NCBI GenBank assembly: GCA_049340005.1
Contig: JBMPIY010000002.1
Reading direction: 5' to 3' (one strand)
DNA from: CAXBDP01 sp963974465
GTDB lineage: Bacteria; Bacteroidota; Bacteroidia; Cytophagales; Cyclobacteriaceae
Length of the DNA: 64,000 nt
Part shown: in pieces, positions 1 through 9,108 of the stretch
Layout: each line of letters begins with the position of its first letter
Position numbering within the stretch: the first letter of the stretch is position 1
Notes under the pieces: model-generated
What the model was told of the DNA's origin: nothing
Database searches by the model: none
Seen by the model: only the letters and a program-made list of their open reading frames with translations
Program-made: the position numbers and the translations under genes

Positions 1-88
1 ATATTGCCTAAATGATCCTTATGGTAATAATGATACTCATAGCCATACTCCGCTGGATTATAAACGATCCGACCATCCCCAAATTGTC
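1..88 (-). pseudogene. RHS core fragment, continues beyond window
   Basis: These bases match the 5' part of the RHS core found at about 2092, 7375, 11130 and 13120. They encode the segment with FGDGRIVYNP and YYHKDHLGNI. Homology stops at about 88, where unrelated sequence begins, so this copy lacks the upstream YD repeats and signal peptide. The rest lies outside the window. It is at least the sixth displaced copy downstream of the full-length RHS gene. Confidence 0.7.
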
Positions 89-157
89 TAGAGTAGAAAT
101 AGGTAGGTATGACTGGGATGAGTTTAACTGTAAAATATAAATTACCTAGCGAAAATT

Positions 158-189
158 ACGAGCTAAAAGTTTGTGATAGCGGAGGTGCT
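158..189. repeat. short repeat at cassette boundary
   Basis: A degenerate version of the sequence at 2100-2131: a run with ACGAG, a short A/T spacer, then TAGCGGAGG. It lies just beyond the stop of the immunity gene at 194, between two RHS cassettes. A weaker relative is at about 22195-22225. The family and function are unknown to me. Confidence 0.35.
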
Positions 190-193
190 TAAT

Positions 194-676
194 TTATTTA
201 TCAAGTTCAATATCTAATTCTTCTCTTTCGAGTTTCTCATTTTCAAGCCTTACATTAAGAATTTCAAGCACATTCATAACAATACTCAACTTTGAAACCT
301 CTGATATATTTTTTTCGCTACGTTTGAAAAAATCATTAAGAACAATAAGTACATTTTCAATATTGTAATTTTCAACTATAATTGCTTCTTCAGATGTTAC
401 AACAACAATATAATTATTAAAGTGAGGGCCAGATAAACCAAAACCATAAACTCCTGGGTTAATAAAACCCTTAGTTTTAAGCAGATTATCTCTATCATTT
501 TCACTTAAATCTACTAGAAATAAAATTGATTTTTCTTCCTCATTAAATGCTTGGCTTTCTGCAATAAGGAACTCAAATAAACAGTTATGCAATTCCTCCA
601 GACATTGCATTTCATTGATTTGCTTTTGCCCTGAACAATTAAAGGAAACTAAAAAAAATAAGATTAAAAATCGCAT
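194..676 (-). CDS. putative immunity lipoprotein, 160 aa
   Basis: A small protein with a hydrophobic N-terminus ending in a lipobox-like FNCSG, so probably lipid-anchored in the periplasm. The rest is acidic and helix-rich, and I recognise no family. It lies directly downstream of the zincin-like tip of RHS cassette 1, where the other cassettes keep their immunity genes. The role as immunity protein is inferred from that position and from its predicted location, which would suit a toxin acting in the envelope. Confidence 0.55.
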   Translation of the reverse strand: MRFLILFFLVSFNCSGQKQINEMQCLEELHNCLFEFLIAESQAFNEEEKSILFLVDLSENDRDNLLKTKGFINPGVYGFGLSGPHFNNYIVVVTSEEAIIVENYNIENVLIVLNDFFKRSEKNISEVSKLSIVMNVLEILNVRLENEKLEREELDIELDK

Positions 677-722
677 ATAAATTCTATTTTTTTTTGATTA
701 TCTTTTCTGAATGTCTCAATAG

Positions 723-2092
723 CTATTTTTTTTTTTGTATCTCAATAGCTTTGGTTTCTCGTTGTGGATATAGCTTTCCATCCTGCTGTTGTTGCAAACT
801 CCGATTGGAATTTTCCTTATCTGTTGCATGATGAGCTTCATGTCCTGCCGTTGCAGCAATAGCCTTATCATCGGTATTTAATGCTTTATAATAGTTAGAA
901 CCTGCTTTATTTTCTCTATCCTGCTTAATAGATCCCTCATAAATTGTATTCCAGCGTAATTTGAACATCTGATTCAATCATAGCATCTAACATTGCTGTG
1001 CCTGTTTCTGTATATAACATAGCATTTCCAACTCGAGTTATATCAGATGTAACATTTGGAGACCAAATAATTTCACCTGTTTCAGTATTTCTTTCGTATG
1101 TCACTCTTTTCCCATCAGGATCAATAAAGAATATTGGGTTGTTCCCTGCCCAACTATAAGGCGACAATGAATAATAATTTTCCAAATGAGGATCCATCTG
1201 GAAAGTCCTTCCTATAGCTGGATCATACATTCGAGCATGGAAGTCAAGCGTATTTAAATCATGATCTTCCTGTAACTCTTTGCCTTGATATAAGTAGCGA
1301 TTCCGGCTATCCAAATCCAACTCCAAACCAGCGATCTGCATCCCAAAGGGATAATAGTGGTTCTCTTGGATAATTACCGCTTGGCTACTGCTGATGGAGA
1401 ATTGATCGTACCATACCGGTGAAGCTGATGCATTATATACATACACTTCGACAAAGCCCCCATGGGTAGCGGTGATGTCTAAGGCTAGCTCTTCCGGATT
1501 GGTGAAAGCATTTCGGCTAATTTCCACCCGCCCAGAGTCATAGCGGATACTGTCTTGATCATAGAGGACATAACCTAAATAACTCTCAGGTAGCGGTGCT
1601 TTCTCTAGTTGGCGAGCCAGTTGTAAGGCTAGCCACAGCGGTTGTAAACCAAGACTGCTGGTGCCTGTCATTGAAGTAACCTCTCCGCTTGTTAGCAAGG
1701 TGTTTTGTCTTCCGATACCTGTGAGTAAATCTTTGAGTTTTGGTTTCTCTTTCGGATCATACAACATGCCTAAGACTGCTGCATGGAGGGAGTCGCCTTG
1801 CGCAAGTTCTTTGCTCCATATAGGGCCATAGCCTCGGCCACGAGAGGCATCTAAATAAGCTACAGCCCTACCTCCCTCGGTTTGGTTATACCGCGCATCG
1901 ATCGATCGACTATCGCTTAAGTTGTGGAAAAACTGCTGCATCTCTTGCGTTTCGTTTTCAGGTTCCATCGTCGCCATATAGGTCGTGGTACTCTCTGCTC
2001 TAAACACCTGACGGATATTGCCTAAATGATCCTTATGGTAATAATGATACTCATAGCCATACTCCGCTGGATTATAAACGATCCGACCATCT
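723..2092 (-). pseudogene. displaced RHS cassette 1 with zincin-like tip (frameshifted)
   Basis: The core (about 2092 to 1130) is nearly identical to the other RHS cores. It ends with the usual NPIFFIDPDG junction, then a unique tip. The frame carrying the core closes at 937, while the continuation is in another frame (977 to 723), so there is an indel near 940-960. The continuation has GHEAHHATDKEN, an HExxH zinc-metallopeptidase motif, with further acidic residues downstream. The longest frame could start only at GTG (2007), inside the core, and there is no signal peptide. The copy is truncated at 2092 and abuts a regulator fragment. Call: broken silent cassette with a peptidase-type toxin tip. 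Confidence 0.7.
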
Positions 2093-2099
2093 AGAGGAA

Positions 2100-2131
2100 A
2101 GCACTAGTTAAAAACTCGCGCTAGCGGAGGG
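2100..2131. repeat. hairpin-like boundary repeat
   Basis: AGCACTAGT and ACTCGCGCT form an imperfect inverted repeat around an A-rich spacer, followed by AGCGGAGG. It sits exactly at the junction between the truncated RHS core (ending 2092) and the XRE fragment. A degenerate copy is at 158-189. Its position suggests a recombination scar or a small repeat element. Confidence 0.35.
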
Positions 2132-2132
2132 T

Positions 2133-2399
2133 AAGAAGATTGGTATCAATGGTGATGCGTACGGAAGATATGAACGTAACGAAGTAAAGCCTACCATAGA
2201 AATGGCGGTTAAGATTGCACAAGCTCTGGAAGTGTCTTTGGATTATCTAACAGGTAATTCCGATGTGGAACTCGACAAGGCTACACTTGACCGTGTACAG
2301 GAAGTTACAAAGCTCACAGAAAAAGACAAGGATTACATTTTTGTAACCCTCGATGCTCTGATAAGAGATTTTAAAAATAAACACGCTTACGCTAAATAA
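2133..2399 (+). pseudogene. XRE-type HTH regulator, 5'-truncated
   Basis: The frame reads through GRYERNEVKPTIE, then an ATG at 2202, then ALEVSLDYLTGNS. This is the C-terminal half of an XRE/Cro helix-turn-helix domain followed by a short tail. The first helices of the DNA-binding domain are missing and an in-frame stop lies just upstream. It is the only plus-strand coding remnant in the RHS array, so it was probably carried in with a cassette. A terminator at 2401-2429 follows. Confidence 0.65.
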
Positions 2400-2400
2400 A

Positions 2401-2429
2401 AAATCCCGAGTTGTTCTCGGGATTTTTTG
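2401..2429. terminator. bidirectional rho-independent terminator
   Basis: AAATCCCGAG and CTCGGGATTT pair around a TTGTT loop with A/T runs on both sides. It lies between the plus-strand XRE fragment and the minus-strand lipoprotein gene, so it can serve both. Confidence 0.8.
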
Positions 2430-2861
2430 TTATTGTTTGACAAACTTATATTTTATCATTTCATCAGGGTCGCCATCCCATATAAATAAATCCCAAGGTG
2501 GTTTATTTTCTGAAAATCCTTGACCTGATATGTAAAAATCAACTCCCCCTTTTCCTTCTCTATCCACTAAATTATAAGTAATTTTAATTCCTGTACTTAT
2601 TCCGCCAGTAACTCCATTACTAACACTATCAATCAACTTCCAAGTTCCTTGAGTTGTTAATTTTTCATCATCACTTTTAGCAATACTTACAATGGATTTA
2701 TTTAATCCGTCAAGAGTACAAGTACCGTTTTGATTTATTGTAATATTAGCTCCATCTTCAGCTTTCCAAACTCCAATAAAATCAGCTTCATTGAATTTCG
2801 GTTCTTTACAACCAACTATAGATAAGAATATTCCTATCATAAAATATTTCATTTTCATCAT
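2430..2861 (-). CDS. putative immunity lipoprotein, 143 aa
   Basis: The N-terminus is a lipoprotein signal ending in SIVGCKE. The body contains GVWKAEDG and GTWKLID, a beta-rich lipocalin-like pattern common in small Bacteroidota lipoproteins. Its start overlaps the stop of RHS cassette 2 by 4 bases (2858-2861), which indicates translational coupling to the toxin tip. Immunity function is inferred from this coupling. The lipid anchor suggests the toxin acts in the periplasm or on a membrane. Confidence 0.6.
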   Translation of the reverse strand: MMKMKYFMIGIFLSIVGCKEPKFNEADFIGVWKAEDGANITINQNGTCTLDGLNKSIVSIAKSDDEKLTTQGTWKLIDSVSNGVTGGISTGIKITYNLVDREGKGGVDFYISGQGFSENKPPWDLFIWDGDPDEMIKYKFVKQ

Positions 2862-4044
2862 TTTCTCATTTGTAAAGTTTCTGTCCAGTTAAATGATTGA
2901 GATGTTTTTGACCTCCATCCTGTTTGAAAAGATTCATTTATTCGACGTCCTACCGTATTTTGCCAACCTGGTAGGTAACCAATTACTGGTGGTCTCGAAG
3001 CTGATTGCATTGTCGATGTGTTGCCAACTGAAAAATTAACTGAAATTGTTCCATTTCCAGCGTTTGGTACAGCTGTCCACTTTAAATTATATGAGCCAAG
3101 ATATGTTACAGCCAAATTACCAGTAGCACCACCTGTTAATAATGTCGAATAATCTTTGATATACAATCCAACTCCCTGAAATCCACCTAATTGATATGGG
3201 CTATTGCCAGATAATTCTCCTCCATTAGCAACATTATCAATGATTGTATTACGAGCATCTCCTATATGGCTGTGTTGTCTCAACATTTCTGTAAAAACAT
3301 CTCCATTTGTAAATTCCCTGTTTCTTGGTCCTGTTCCTGACAGCCATTCCGTACCAACTTGAAACGGTGTTACTGTGCTATTTGGATATGTAAATGAAAC
3401 ATCGTTAGCACTCTGTCCTAAATAAATGCTTGTTTTTTCGTCTGTACCACTTGCACCGTTAATCTTTCCATTATCAATTATCGAACCTGGTGCTTTGTAA
3501 TCATCATAACCTGCTGCCTTTGCTTGTTCAAGACTTGTTATATTATCATCCCAACTCCAAGAAGTTGTTCCATCTGCATTATTCTTACCAACCCAATCCT
3601 CTGGAGCCATACCTGTCGGATCGGCAAAACGCAACGGATTGTTAAACACAAAACTGTAAGGACTGTGGCTTGGGAACTGCTCGGCTAATGGATCTACAAC
3701 ATGCCATCTCCCAATCTGTGCATCATACATCCTGGCTCCGTAGTCATGCCAATCGAGGTCATGGTCGTCTTGAAGTTCTTTGCCATTGTAGAGGTAGCGA
3801 TTCTTGCTATCCAAATCCAACTCCAAGCCTGCGATCTGCATTCCAAATGGATAATAGTGGTTCTCTTGGATAATGACCGCTTGGCTGCTGCTGATGGAGA
3901 ATTGATCGTACCAGACCGGTGAAGCTGAGTATTATATACATACACTTCTACAAAGCCTCCTTGGGTAGCCGTAATGTCTAAGGCTAGCTCTTCCGGGTTG
4001 GTAAATGCTTGGCGACTAATTTCCACCCGCCCAGAGTCGTAGCA
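2858..4044 (-). pseudogene. displaced RHS cassette 2, frameshifted core, unknown tip
   Basis: Core homology runs from about 4044 to 3640. Near 3928 this copy has one base fewer than the others just after the codons for VYVYN, so the core splits between two frames. The intact frame from 3841 covers the end of the core (DYGARMYDAQIGRW) and a tip of about 245 residues starting at MAPEDW. The tip contains GTGPRNREF and a beta-rich C-terminus. It resembles the cassette 5 tip (GLGPVEREF), suggesting one toxin family. I cannot assign an activity. There is no start codon or signal peptide. Confidence 0.65.
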
Positions 4045-4128
4045 AATGCTCTTTTGGTATTTGCGGGTGGGTTGTTGCATTTTTCAATTTTGCTCGGGTT
4101 TATAAATCATCTATATAGAATCTTTTAC

Positions 4129-4461
4129 CTATTCAAAATCTGGAAAGTTTCTCAAGGAGCTAAAATCAGTCTTCCAAATATCTAATTCAAACAGGTTTCC
4201 TTCTTTATCAATGTTCAGAGATGCAATAACCTCAATTCCATCTATATCCTTAAATAAAAACTCACTTACTTGTCCTCCAAACTCTCGCCCCTCCTTTACT
4301 TCGCCATTAGGAAATAAAAGCAAACTACCCATATCATTGTCATCCATTGATCGTACTAACAACTTAGACTTCCAATCTTCAGACATTTCTAAACCAGAGT
4401 TTCTTATTAAAATCTCAAGCAGTTTACTTTCTTTCTCTGAAATTAATCTTTCAAATACCAT
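4129..4461 (-). CDS. putative immunity protein, DUF6984-like, 110 aa
   Basis: A small cytoplasmic-looking protein with MDDNDMGSLL, a later DGIEVIASLN and FELDIWKTDF near the C-terminus. From memory these features resemble DUF6984, but a profile search would be needed. It overlaps the 3' end of the orphan toxin tip by 11 bases, so the pair is translationally coupled. The lack of a signal peptide suggests the partner toxin acts in the cytoplasm, for example on nucleic acids. Confidence 0.55.
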   Translation of the reverse strand: MVFERLISEKESKLLEILIRNSGLEMSEDWKSKLLVRSMDDNDMGSLLLFPNGEVKEGREFGGQVSEFLFKDIDGIEVIASLNIDKEGNLFELDIWKTDFSSLRNFPDFE

Positions 4462-4960
4462 GAATTCTTCCTATATTAATTGTACCATTTTCTAGTTTAA
4501 ACGCTGTATACTGAACCCTTTTACCTGAAATTTTAATTGTTTGGTTAAAAGGTTTTCCTGTTAAAATTTTATGTGAAATACTTTTAAGATTTTTTTCTAC
4601 AGATGATTTAACGATCATTCGGCTTAGCCCAAGCTTGTCAGTATGGCGAAACGTATGATTTATTTGATCTAAAGTTCGTCCAAATTGTATTGATGAATTT
4701 CCCAAGCCTTTGGCAGTAATCCTAGAAGTTGATACAGCCCTCCCAGCACCTAACCCACCACCTGTCATAAACGACAGACCAATTGATAAGTCAGAGATTA
4801 ATTCTCCTGTGGCAATCAATGCCTCAATGTTATTTCTTCTCTTAAAAGATTCTTTAACTTGTGATTGAAAATCTATAGCTTCACCTAAGGTAAAATTATT
4901 TTCTGAGAAAAAATCAGAAACAAATTGCCCTCCGCTGTCCATTAACAATTCTTGACTCAT
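4451..4960 (-). CDS. orphan RHS/polymorphic toxin tip without core, 169 aa
   Basis: The sequence looks like the distal part of a polymorphic toxin: a glycine-rich hydrophobic stretch (LSFMTGGGLGAGRA), then a C-terminal domain with NHTFRH and NIGRIHGI. Translation is open a little upstream of the ATG but meets a stop near 5022, and no RHS core precedes it. It therefore lost its delivery part or arrived as a tip alone. The C-terminal pattern suggests a small ribonuclease-type toxin (BECR-like); this is inference only. Its partner is the overlapping 110-aa gene. Confidence 0.5.
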   Translation of the reverse strand: MSQELLMDSGGQFVSDFFSENNFTLGEAIDFQSQVKESFKRRNNIEALIATGELISDLSIGLSFMTGGGLGAGRAVSTSRITAKGLGNSSIQFGRTLDQINHTFRHTDKLGLSRMIVKSSVEKNLKSISHKILTGKPFNQTIKISGKRVQYTAFKLENGTINIGRIHGI

Positions 4961-5150
4961 GCCCTCTTCAAATTCACCGTCATAGACAATTAATTCTCCT
5001 TCATCTCCAAGCGAATTTGTATGCTAGCAATTGATTTTTATCTTTTAGATATAATAGATTTATATCATCGCCACTGTCTGGACTATCCTACTTAGCAGAG
5101 TAACCTAATAAAAAAGTTTAAAAAACTATTCATCATTAGTTCTAGTATTA

Positions 5151-5654
5151 CTAATTAACTATAAAAGTTAATAAATCTATTTCATTTATTTTCAAGTGAG
5201 GATTAATTTTTTCTTTACTTGAAATATCATTCTCAAATTCAAGACTAAAACTTGTCTTAATGATGCTTTCAAGATAAAAAGTTTTTTCAGCATCATTCAG
5301 CTCAAAATAGAAACTTTGTTTATAAAAGGTTTTTCCACCCCCCCAATTAACTGTCAATACAAAGCCTTCTTCTGTCCGTTCTATTTTATCCACTGAAAAA
5401 TTTTTCACTTCAACATCAGGAATTGGCAATGAAAGTTCGCCAATAATTTTTGTCTTTCTAACTATTCGAATTTTATCACTTGGACTATTTTCCAAAACTA
5501 ATTGCAAAACCTCAAAACCTTCCTCAAGTTTCAATCTAGATAGAGTATCCAAAACCACCAATTTACTACTCTTTACAATACTGCTATCTCTTACTGTTTG
5601 CCCATCACATGATAATGAAACAAAAATTAAAATTATTATTACAATTCGTATCAT
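5151..5654 (-). CDS. putative immunity lipoprotein, 167 aa
   Basis: I chose the ATG at 5654 rather than the longer frame from 5693. It begins directly with a lipoprotein signal (IRIVIIILIFVSLSCDGQ) and lies 7 bases after the stop of RHS cassette 3. The body alternates short strands and acidic loops and matches no family I know. Its predicted periplasmic anchoring fits the neighbouring tip, which looks like a cell-wall hydrolase. Immunity function is inferred from position. Confidence 0.55.
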   Translation of the reverse strand: MIRIVIIILIFVSLSCDGQTVRDSSIVKSSKLVVLDTLSRLKLEEGFEVLQLVLENSPSDKIRIVRKTKIIGELSLPIPDVEVKNFSVDKIERTEEGFVLTVNWGGGKTFYKQSFYFELNDAEKTFYLESIIKTSFSLEFENDISSKEKINPHLKINEIDLLTFIVN

Positions 5655-5661
5655 ATATTTA

Positions 5662-7398
5662 TTATTTCCTTTTCCAAAAAATTGAATGTCCAAATGCTCC
5701 AGTTGCTTCTATTCTAAAGCTTCTTTTATTTCCAGTATCATAATTGAAATTTCCATCTTCCCAATTTGATTTATTACTAAAAACAGATGCAGGTATTTCA
5801 TAATACTCTCCAGAGTATAGAACTCTCCCCTTTGGATATTTAGCTAATGCCCCGTTTAAATACGAGTTGTAAATATCCCCTGAAATTGAAATATTATTAT
5901 ACTGCCTAAACTTAGCATGTGGCTTGTCCGCATACGGTGAGTTTAATCCCCAAGCAAGGAAGTCAGTACCATCCCAAAAATTAGAGCCGCCTGTCGGATC
6001 AACTCCATTGGAAAGAACATCTAAAACGCCTGCTCTTGCAGCATCGGCTCTGGTACTACTTTCAGAAGTACTTAAAGGAACTTTTGCATTGTTTGGAGCA
6101 GAAGAATAACCTGACATTAACTTATCATAAAGGCTAACTCCTGACTGATTTGCAGCATTATTTGCAGTATGAGCAATCCATAAATTTTCATTCAGGTTTG
6201 AGGTTCCAGCTTCATGTTTAACAATTGCTGAAATAGTTTGAAATTCTGAATGAGTAATTGAAAGCTCACGTGCATTATCAAATGAAGTTTTACCATCATC
6301 AGTAGAAGAAATGCCATCTGCCACATATACCTTATTATCATCAACACCATCGCTTCCTAAATAACTTCCGTGAATATTATAATAATCCCCAAATCTCCCA
6401 TCAGGGTCTATAAAACTTAATGGGTTATTAAAGACATAAACATATGGGCTGGATTTTCTATCCATCTCCGCCATCGGATCCACCACATGCCATCTCCCAA
6501 TCTGCGCATCATACATCCTAGCTCCGTAGTCATGCCAATCGAGGTCATGGTCGTCTTGAAGTTCCTTGCCATTGTAGAGGTAACGATTCTTGCTATCCAA
6601 ATCTAACTCCAAGCCTGCTATCTGCATTCCAAAGGGATAATAATGGTTCTCTTGGATAATGACCGCTTGGCTGCTGCTGATGGAAAATTGATCGTACCAT
6701 ACCGGTGAAGAAGATGCATTATAGACATACACTTCGACAAATCCTCCTTGGGTAGCGGTAATATCTAAGGCTAACTCTTCCGGGTTGGTAAAAGCACTTC
6801 GACTAATTTCCACCCGCCCAGAGTCGTAGCGGATACTGTCTTGATCATAGAGGATATAGCCTAAATAACTCTCAGGTAGCGGTGCTTTCTCTAGCTGGCG
6901 AGCCAGTTGTAAAGCTAGCCATAGCGGTTGTAAGCCTAGACTGCTGGTGCCTGTTAGATTTGCGCCTTCTAATCCTGTGCGTAAGGTGTTTTGTCTTCCG
7001 ATGCCTGTGAGTAAATCTTTGAGTTTTGGTTTCTCTTTAGGATCATACAGCATACCTAAGACGGCGGCATGGAGGGAGTCTCCATGCGCAAGTTCTTTGC
7101 TCCACACCGGGCCATAGTCTCGGCCACGAGAAGCATCCAACCACGCTACAGCCCTACCTCCTTCGGTTTGGTTATACCGCGCATCGATCGATCGGCTATC
7201 ACTTAAGTTATGGAAAAACTGCTGCATCTCTTGCGTTTCGTTTTCAGGTTCCATCGTCGCCATATAGGTCGTGGTGCTCTCTGCTCTAAACACCTGACGG
7301 ATATTGCCTAAATGATCCTTATGGTAATAATGATACTCATAGCCATACTCCGCTGGATTATAAACGATCCGACCATCACCAAATTGTATATGCTGCAA
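5662..7398 (-). CDS. displaced RHS cassette 3, cell-wall hydrolase-like tip
   Basis: Core homology extends from about 7441 to 6425. The tip (about 250 residues) includes AIVKHEAGTSN and LWIAHTANNAANQSGV, a pattern like lysozyme or SleB-type hydrolases in which the Glu of HEAG would be catalytic. Further on are FWDGTDFLAWG and IEATGAFGHSIFW. I have seen this tip arrangement in Bacteroidota RHS proteins, but the activity is inferred. The first possible start is TTG (7398) inside the core, with no signal peptide, so the cassette is probably silent until recombined. The frame is intact throughout. Confidence 0.65.
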   Translation of the reverse strand: MQHIQFGDGRIVYNPAEYGYEYHYYHKDHLGNIRQVFRAESTTTYMATMEPENETQEMQQFFHNLSDSRSIDARYNQTEGGRAVAWLDASRGRDYGPVWSKELAHGDSLHAAVLGMLYDPKEKPKLKDLLTGIGRQNTLRTGLEGANLTGTSSLGLQPLWLALQLARQLEKAPLPESYLGYILYDQDSIRYDSGRVEISRSAFTNPEELALDITATQGGFVEVYVYNASSSPVWYDQFSISSSQAVIIQENHYYPFGMQIAGLELDLDSKNRYLYNGKELQDDHDLDWHDYGARMYDAQIGRWHVVDPMAEMDRKSSPYVYVFNNPLSFIDPDGRFGDYYNIHGSYLGSDGVDDNKVYVADGISSTDDGKTSFDNARELSITHSEFQTISAIVKHEAGTSNLNENLWIAHTANNAANQSGVSLYDKLMSGYSSAPNNAKVPLSTSESSTRADAARAGVLDVLSNGVDPTGGSNFWDGTDFLAWGLNSPYADKPHAKFRQYNNISISGDIYNSYLNGALAKYPKGRVLYSGEYYEIPASVFSNKSNWEDGNFNYDTGNKRSFRIEATGAFGHSIFWKRK

Positions 7399-7669
7399 GG
7401 TATCATTTTCGTAGAAATAATTCCCTAGGTAATGGCGGGTGGAATTGAAAAATGAATCCTTAAAGGGTTTTGATGATTATTTAAACACTAAGGGAACGGA
7501 TTACAAATCTTTGAATTAAATTACTTTACAAAAGTCCGCTAGTTGATTTTTCAGTAAGAACATGACCGCACTTTAACTTTTTTCAAAAAACTTCAGTATT
7601 ATCTATTGGTCATTTTTATGACCAATTGGGAACAAAGAAATGTCCATATTATTAATTAAGAACTTTTAT

Positions 7670-7969
7670 TTATTGAATAAATAATATTCTGTAGACTATC
7701 ATAAGTATACTAATCGCAAGAAAAACAAAATAAAATTTCCACCTGCGAGCATTGCTACTCAATACTAAACCAATTAAGGCTATAATTTCTACTATACCGA
7801 ACGCTATAAAAACTTCCCTAGATTTGTAAATCGAGTAAGGACTAAAAAACTCGCTCTCAAAAGGATATATTCCAGGATTAACAATAGCATCTTTTATCTC
7901 TGTGACAGTTACCCAAATAAAAAATACTGGCACTAAATTAATGGCTACTAAGAGCAGAATCTTTTTCAT
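7670..7969 (-). CDS. putative membrane immunity protein, 99 aa
   Basis: Three hydrophobic segments (about residues 3-22, 52-70 and 78-97) predict a small inner-membrane protein with one periplasmic loop. It starts 2 bases after the stop of RHS cassette 4. Membrane location is consistent with protecting against a periplasmic, peptidoglycan-directed toxin. No homologous family recognised. Confidence 0.55.
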   Translation of the reverse strand: MKKILLLVAINLVPVFFIWVTVTEIKDAIVNPGIYPFESEFFSPYSIYKSREVFIAFGIVEIIALIGLVLSSNARRWKFYFVFLAISILMIVYRILFIQ

Positions 7970-7971
7970 AA

Positions 7972-9108
7972 TCAGCGACTTATAAAGTTAATTCCTTTAT
8001 TTGTTGGATTGTTCTGAATTTGGAATCGTAAATTTTGAGGATACTTAACCTTAATAAATATCTTATCATTTCCAAGGTCTCGACTCATAAATGAACGTGT
8101 AAAGGCATTTATTCCAACTCCACAGTCTATACAACCCCGACTGCCCCATAGTGAACCGCCATGTAAATAAAAATTATCTCTTCCAAACGTCTGCGCTCCT
8201 TCATTTTGCAACTTCCAACGATAATTACCCCAAGAAGAGGTTCCTCCTGGCCAATTTGAAAATCCCATTGGTGCTGCAAGTTGCTTTACTAAACTAATAT
8301 CACTAAAGTCTTGAAAGCCACTCTCATTAGAACCTGGCACAAATTCTCTTTTATTAATGGAATAATTTCCTTCAGGAACCGGACCAACATCGCGTATTGT
8401 TTGGCGGCTATCTGAGTAGTCAAAAGCTCTAGTCTGATTCCAAAAACCTGTAAGATCCATACCTTGACCTGATACAGCATCAAAGGACACAGAATGTAAT
8501 TGATAGCCATCAAATTGGTTTCCGGTTTGCCAATTATAGGTTAGCGAAGTACCATCAAACTCAATTAATTCAGTACCAATATTTGACCAAGATTTACCAG
8601 CAGTATCTGAAAACTCTTCTGAAGAATTATCAAACCACTGAATATTTCCGTCTTCATCTTGAAACCAATCTTCAAAAAGGCCTGTAGGGTCAGTATAATT
8701 TATTGGGTTATTGAAGCCGTAACGGTATGGTGTCCAATCTGGTGCTTGATCCGCCATCGGATCCACCACATGCCATCTCCCAATCTGCGCATCATACATC
8801 CTGGCTCCGTAATCATGCCAATCGAGGTTATGGTCGTCTTGGAGTTCTTTGCCATTGTAGAGGTAGCGATTCCTACTATCCAAATCCAACTCCAAACCTG
8901 CTATCTGCATTCCAAAGGGATAATAGTGGTTCTCTTGGATAATGACCGCTTGGCTGCTGCTGATGGAGAATTGATCGTACCATACCGGTAAAGACGATGC
9001 ATTATACACATACACTTCTACAAATCCTCCTTGACTTGCCGTAATATCCAAAGCTAGCTCTTCTGGATTGGTAAAAGCTTGGCAATGTTTGGAACTTTCC
9101 CTATTCAA
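7972..9108 (-). CDS. displaced RHS cassette 4, L,D-transpeptidase/Tlde1-like tip
   Basis: Only the last part of the core is present (homology from about 9082). The tip has GPVPEGNYSI followed by YLHGGSLWGSRGCIDCG, the HGG...S-x-GCI active-site signature of the DUF2778/Tlde1 L,D-transpeptidase-like fold, with the Cys of GCI as nucleophile. Known members are antibacterial effectors that trim or miscrosslink peptidoglycan tetrapeptides. The frame opens at TTG (9108) in unrelated sequence, so it has lost its delivery portion and presumably is not secreted as it stands. The neighbouring three-helix membrane protein is the likely immunity partner. Confidence 0.7.
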   Translation of the reverse strand: MNRESSKHCQAFTNPEELALDITASQGGFVEVYVYNASSLPVWYDQFSISSSQAVIIQENHYYPFGMQIAGLELDLDSRNRYLYNGKELQDDHNLDWHDYGARMYDAQIGRWHVVDPMADQAPDWTPYRYGFNNPINYTDPTGLFEDWFQDEDGNIQWFDNSSEEFSDTAGKSWSNIGTELIEFDGTSLTYNWQTGNQFDGYQLHSVSFDAVSGQGMDLTGFWNQTRAFDYSDSRQTIRDVGPVPEGNYSINKREFVPGSNESGFQDFSDISLVKQLAAPMGFSNWPGGTSSWGNYRWKLQNEGAQTFGRDNFYLHGGSLWGSRGCIDCGVGINAFTRSFMSRDLGNDKIFIKVKYPQNLRFQIQNNPTNKGINFISR

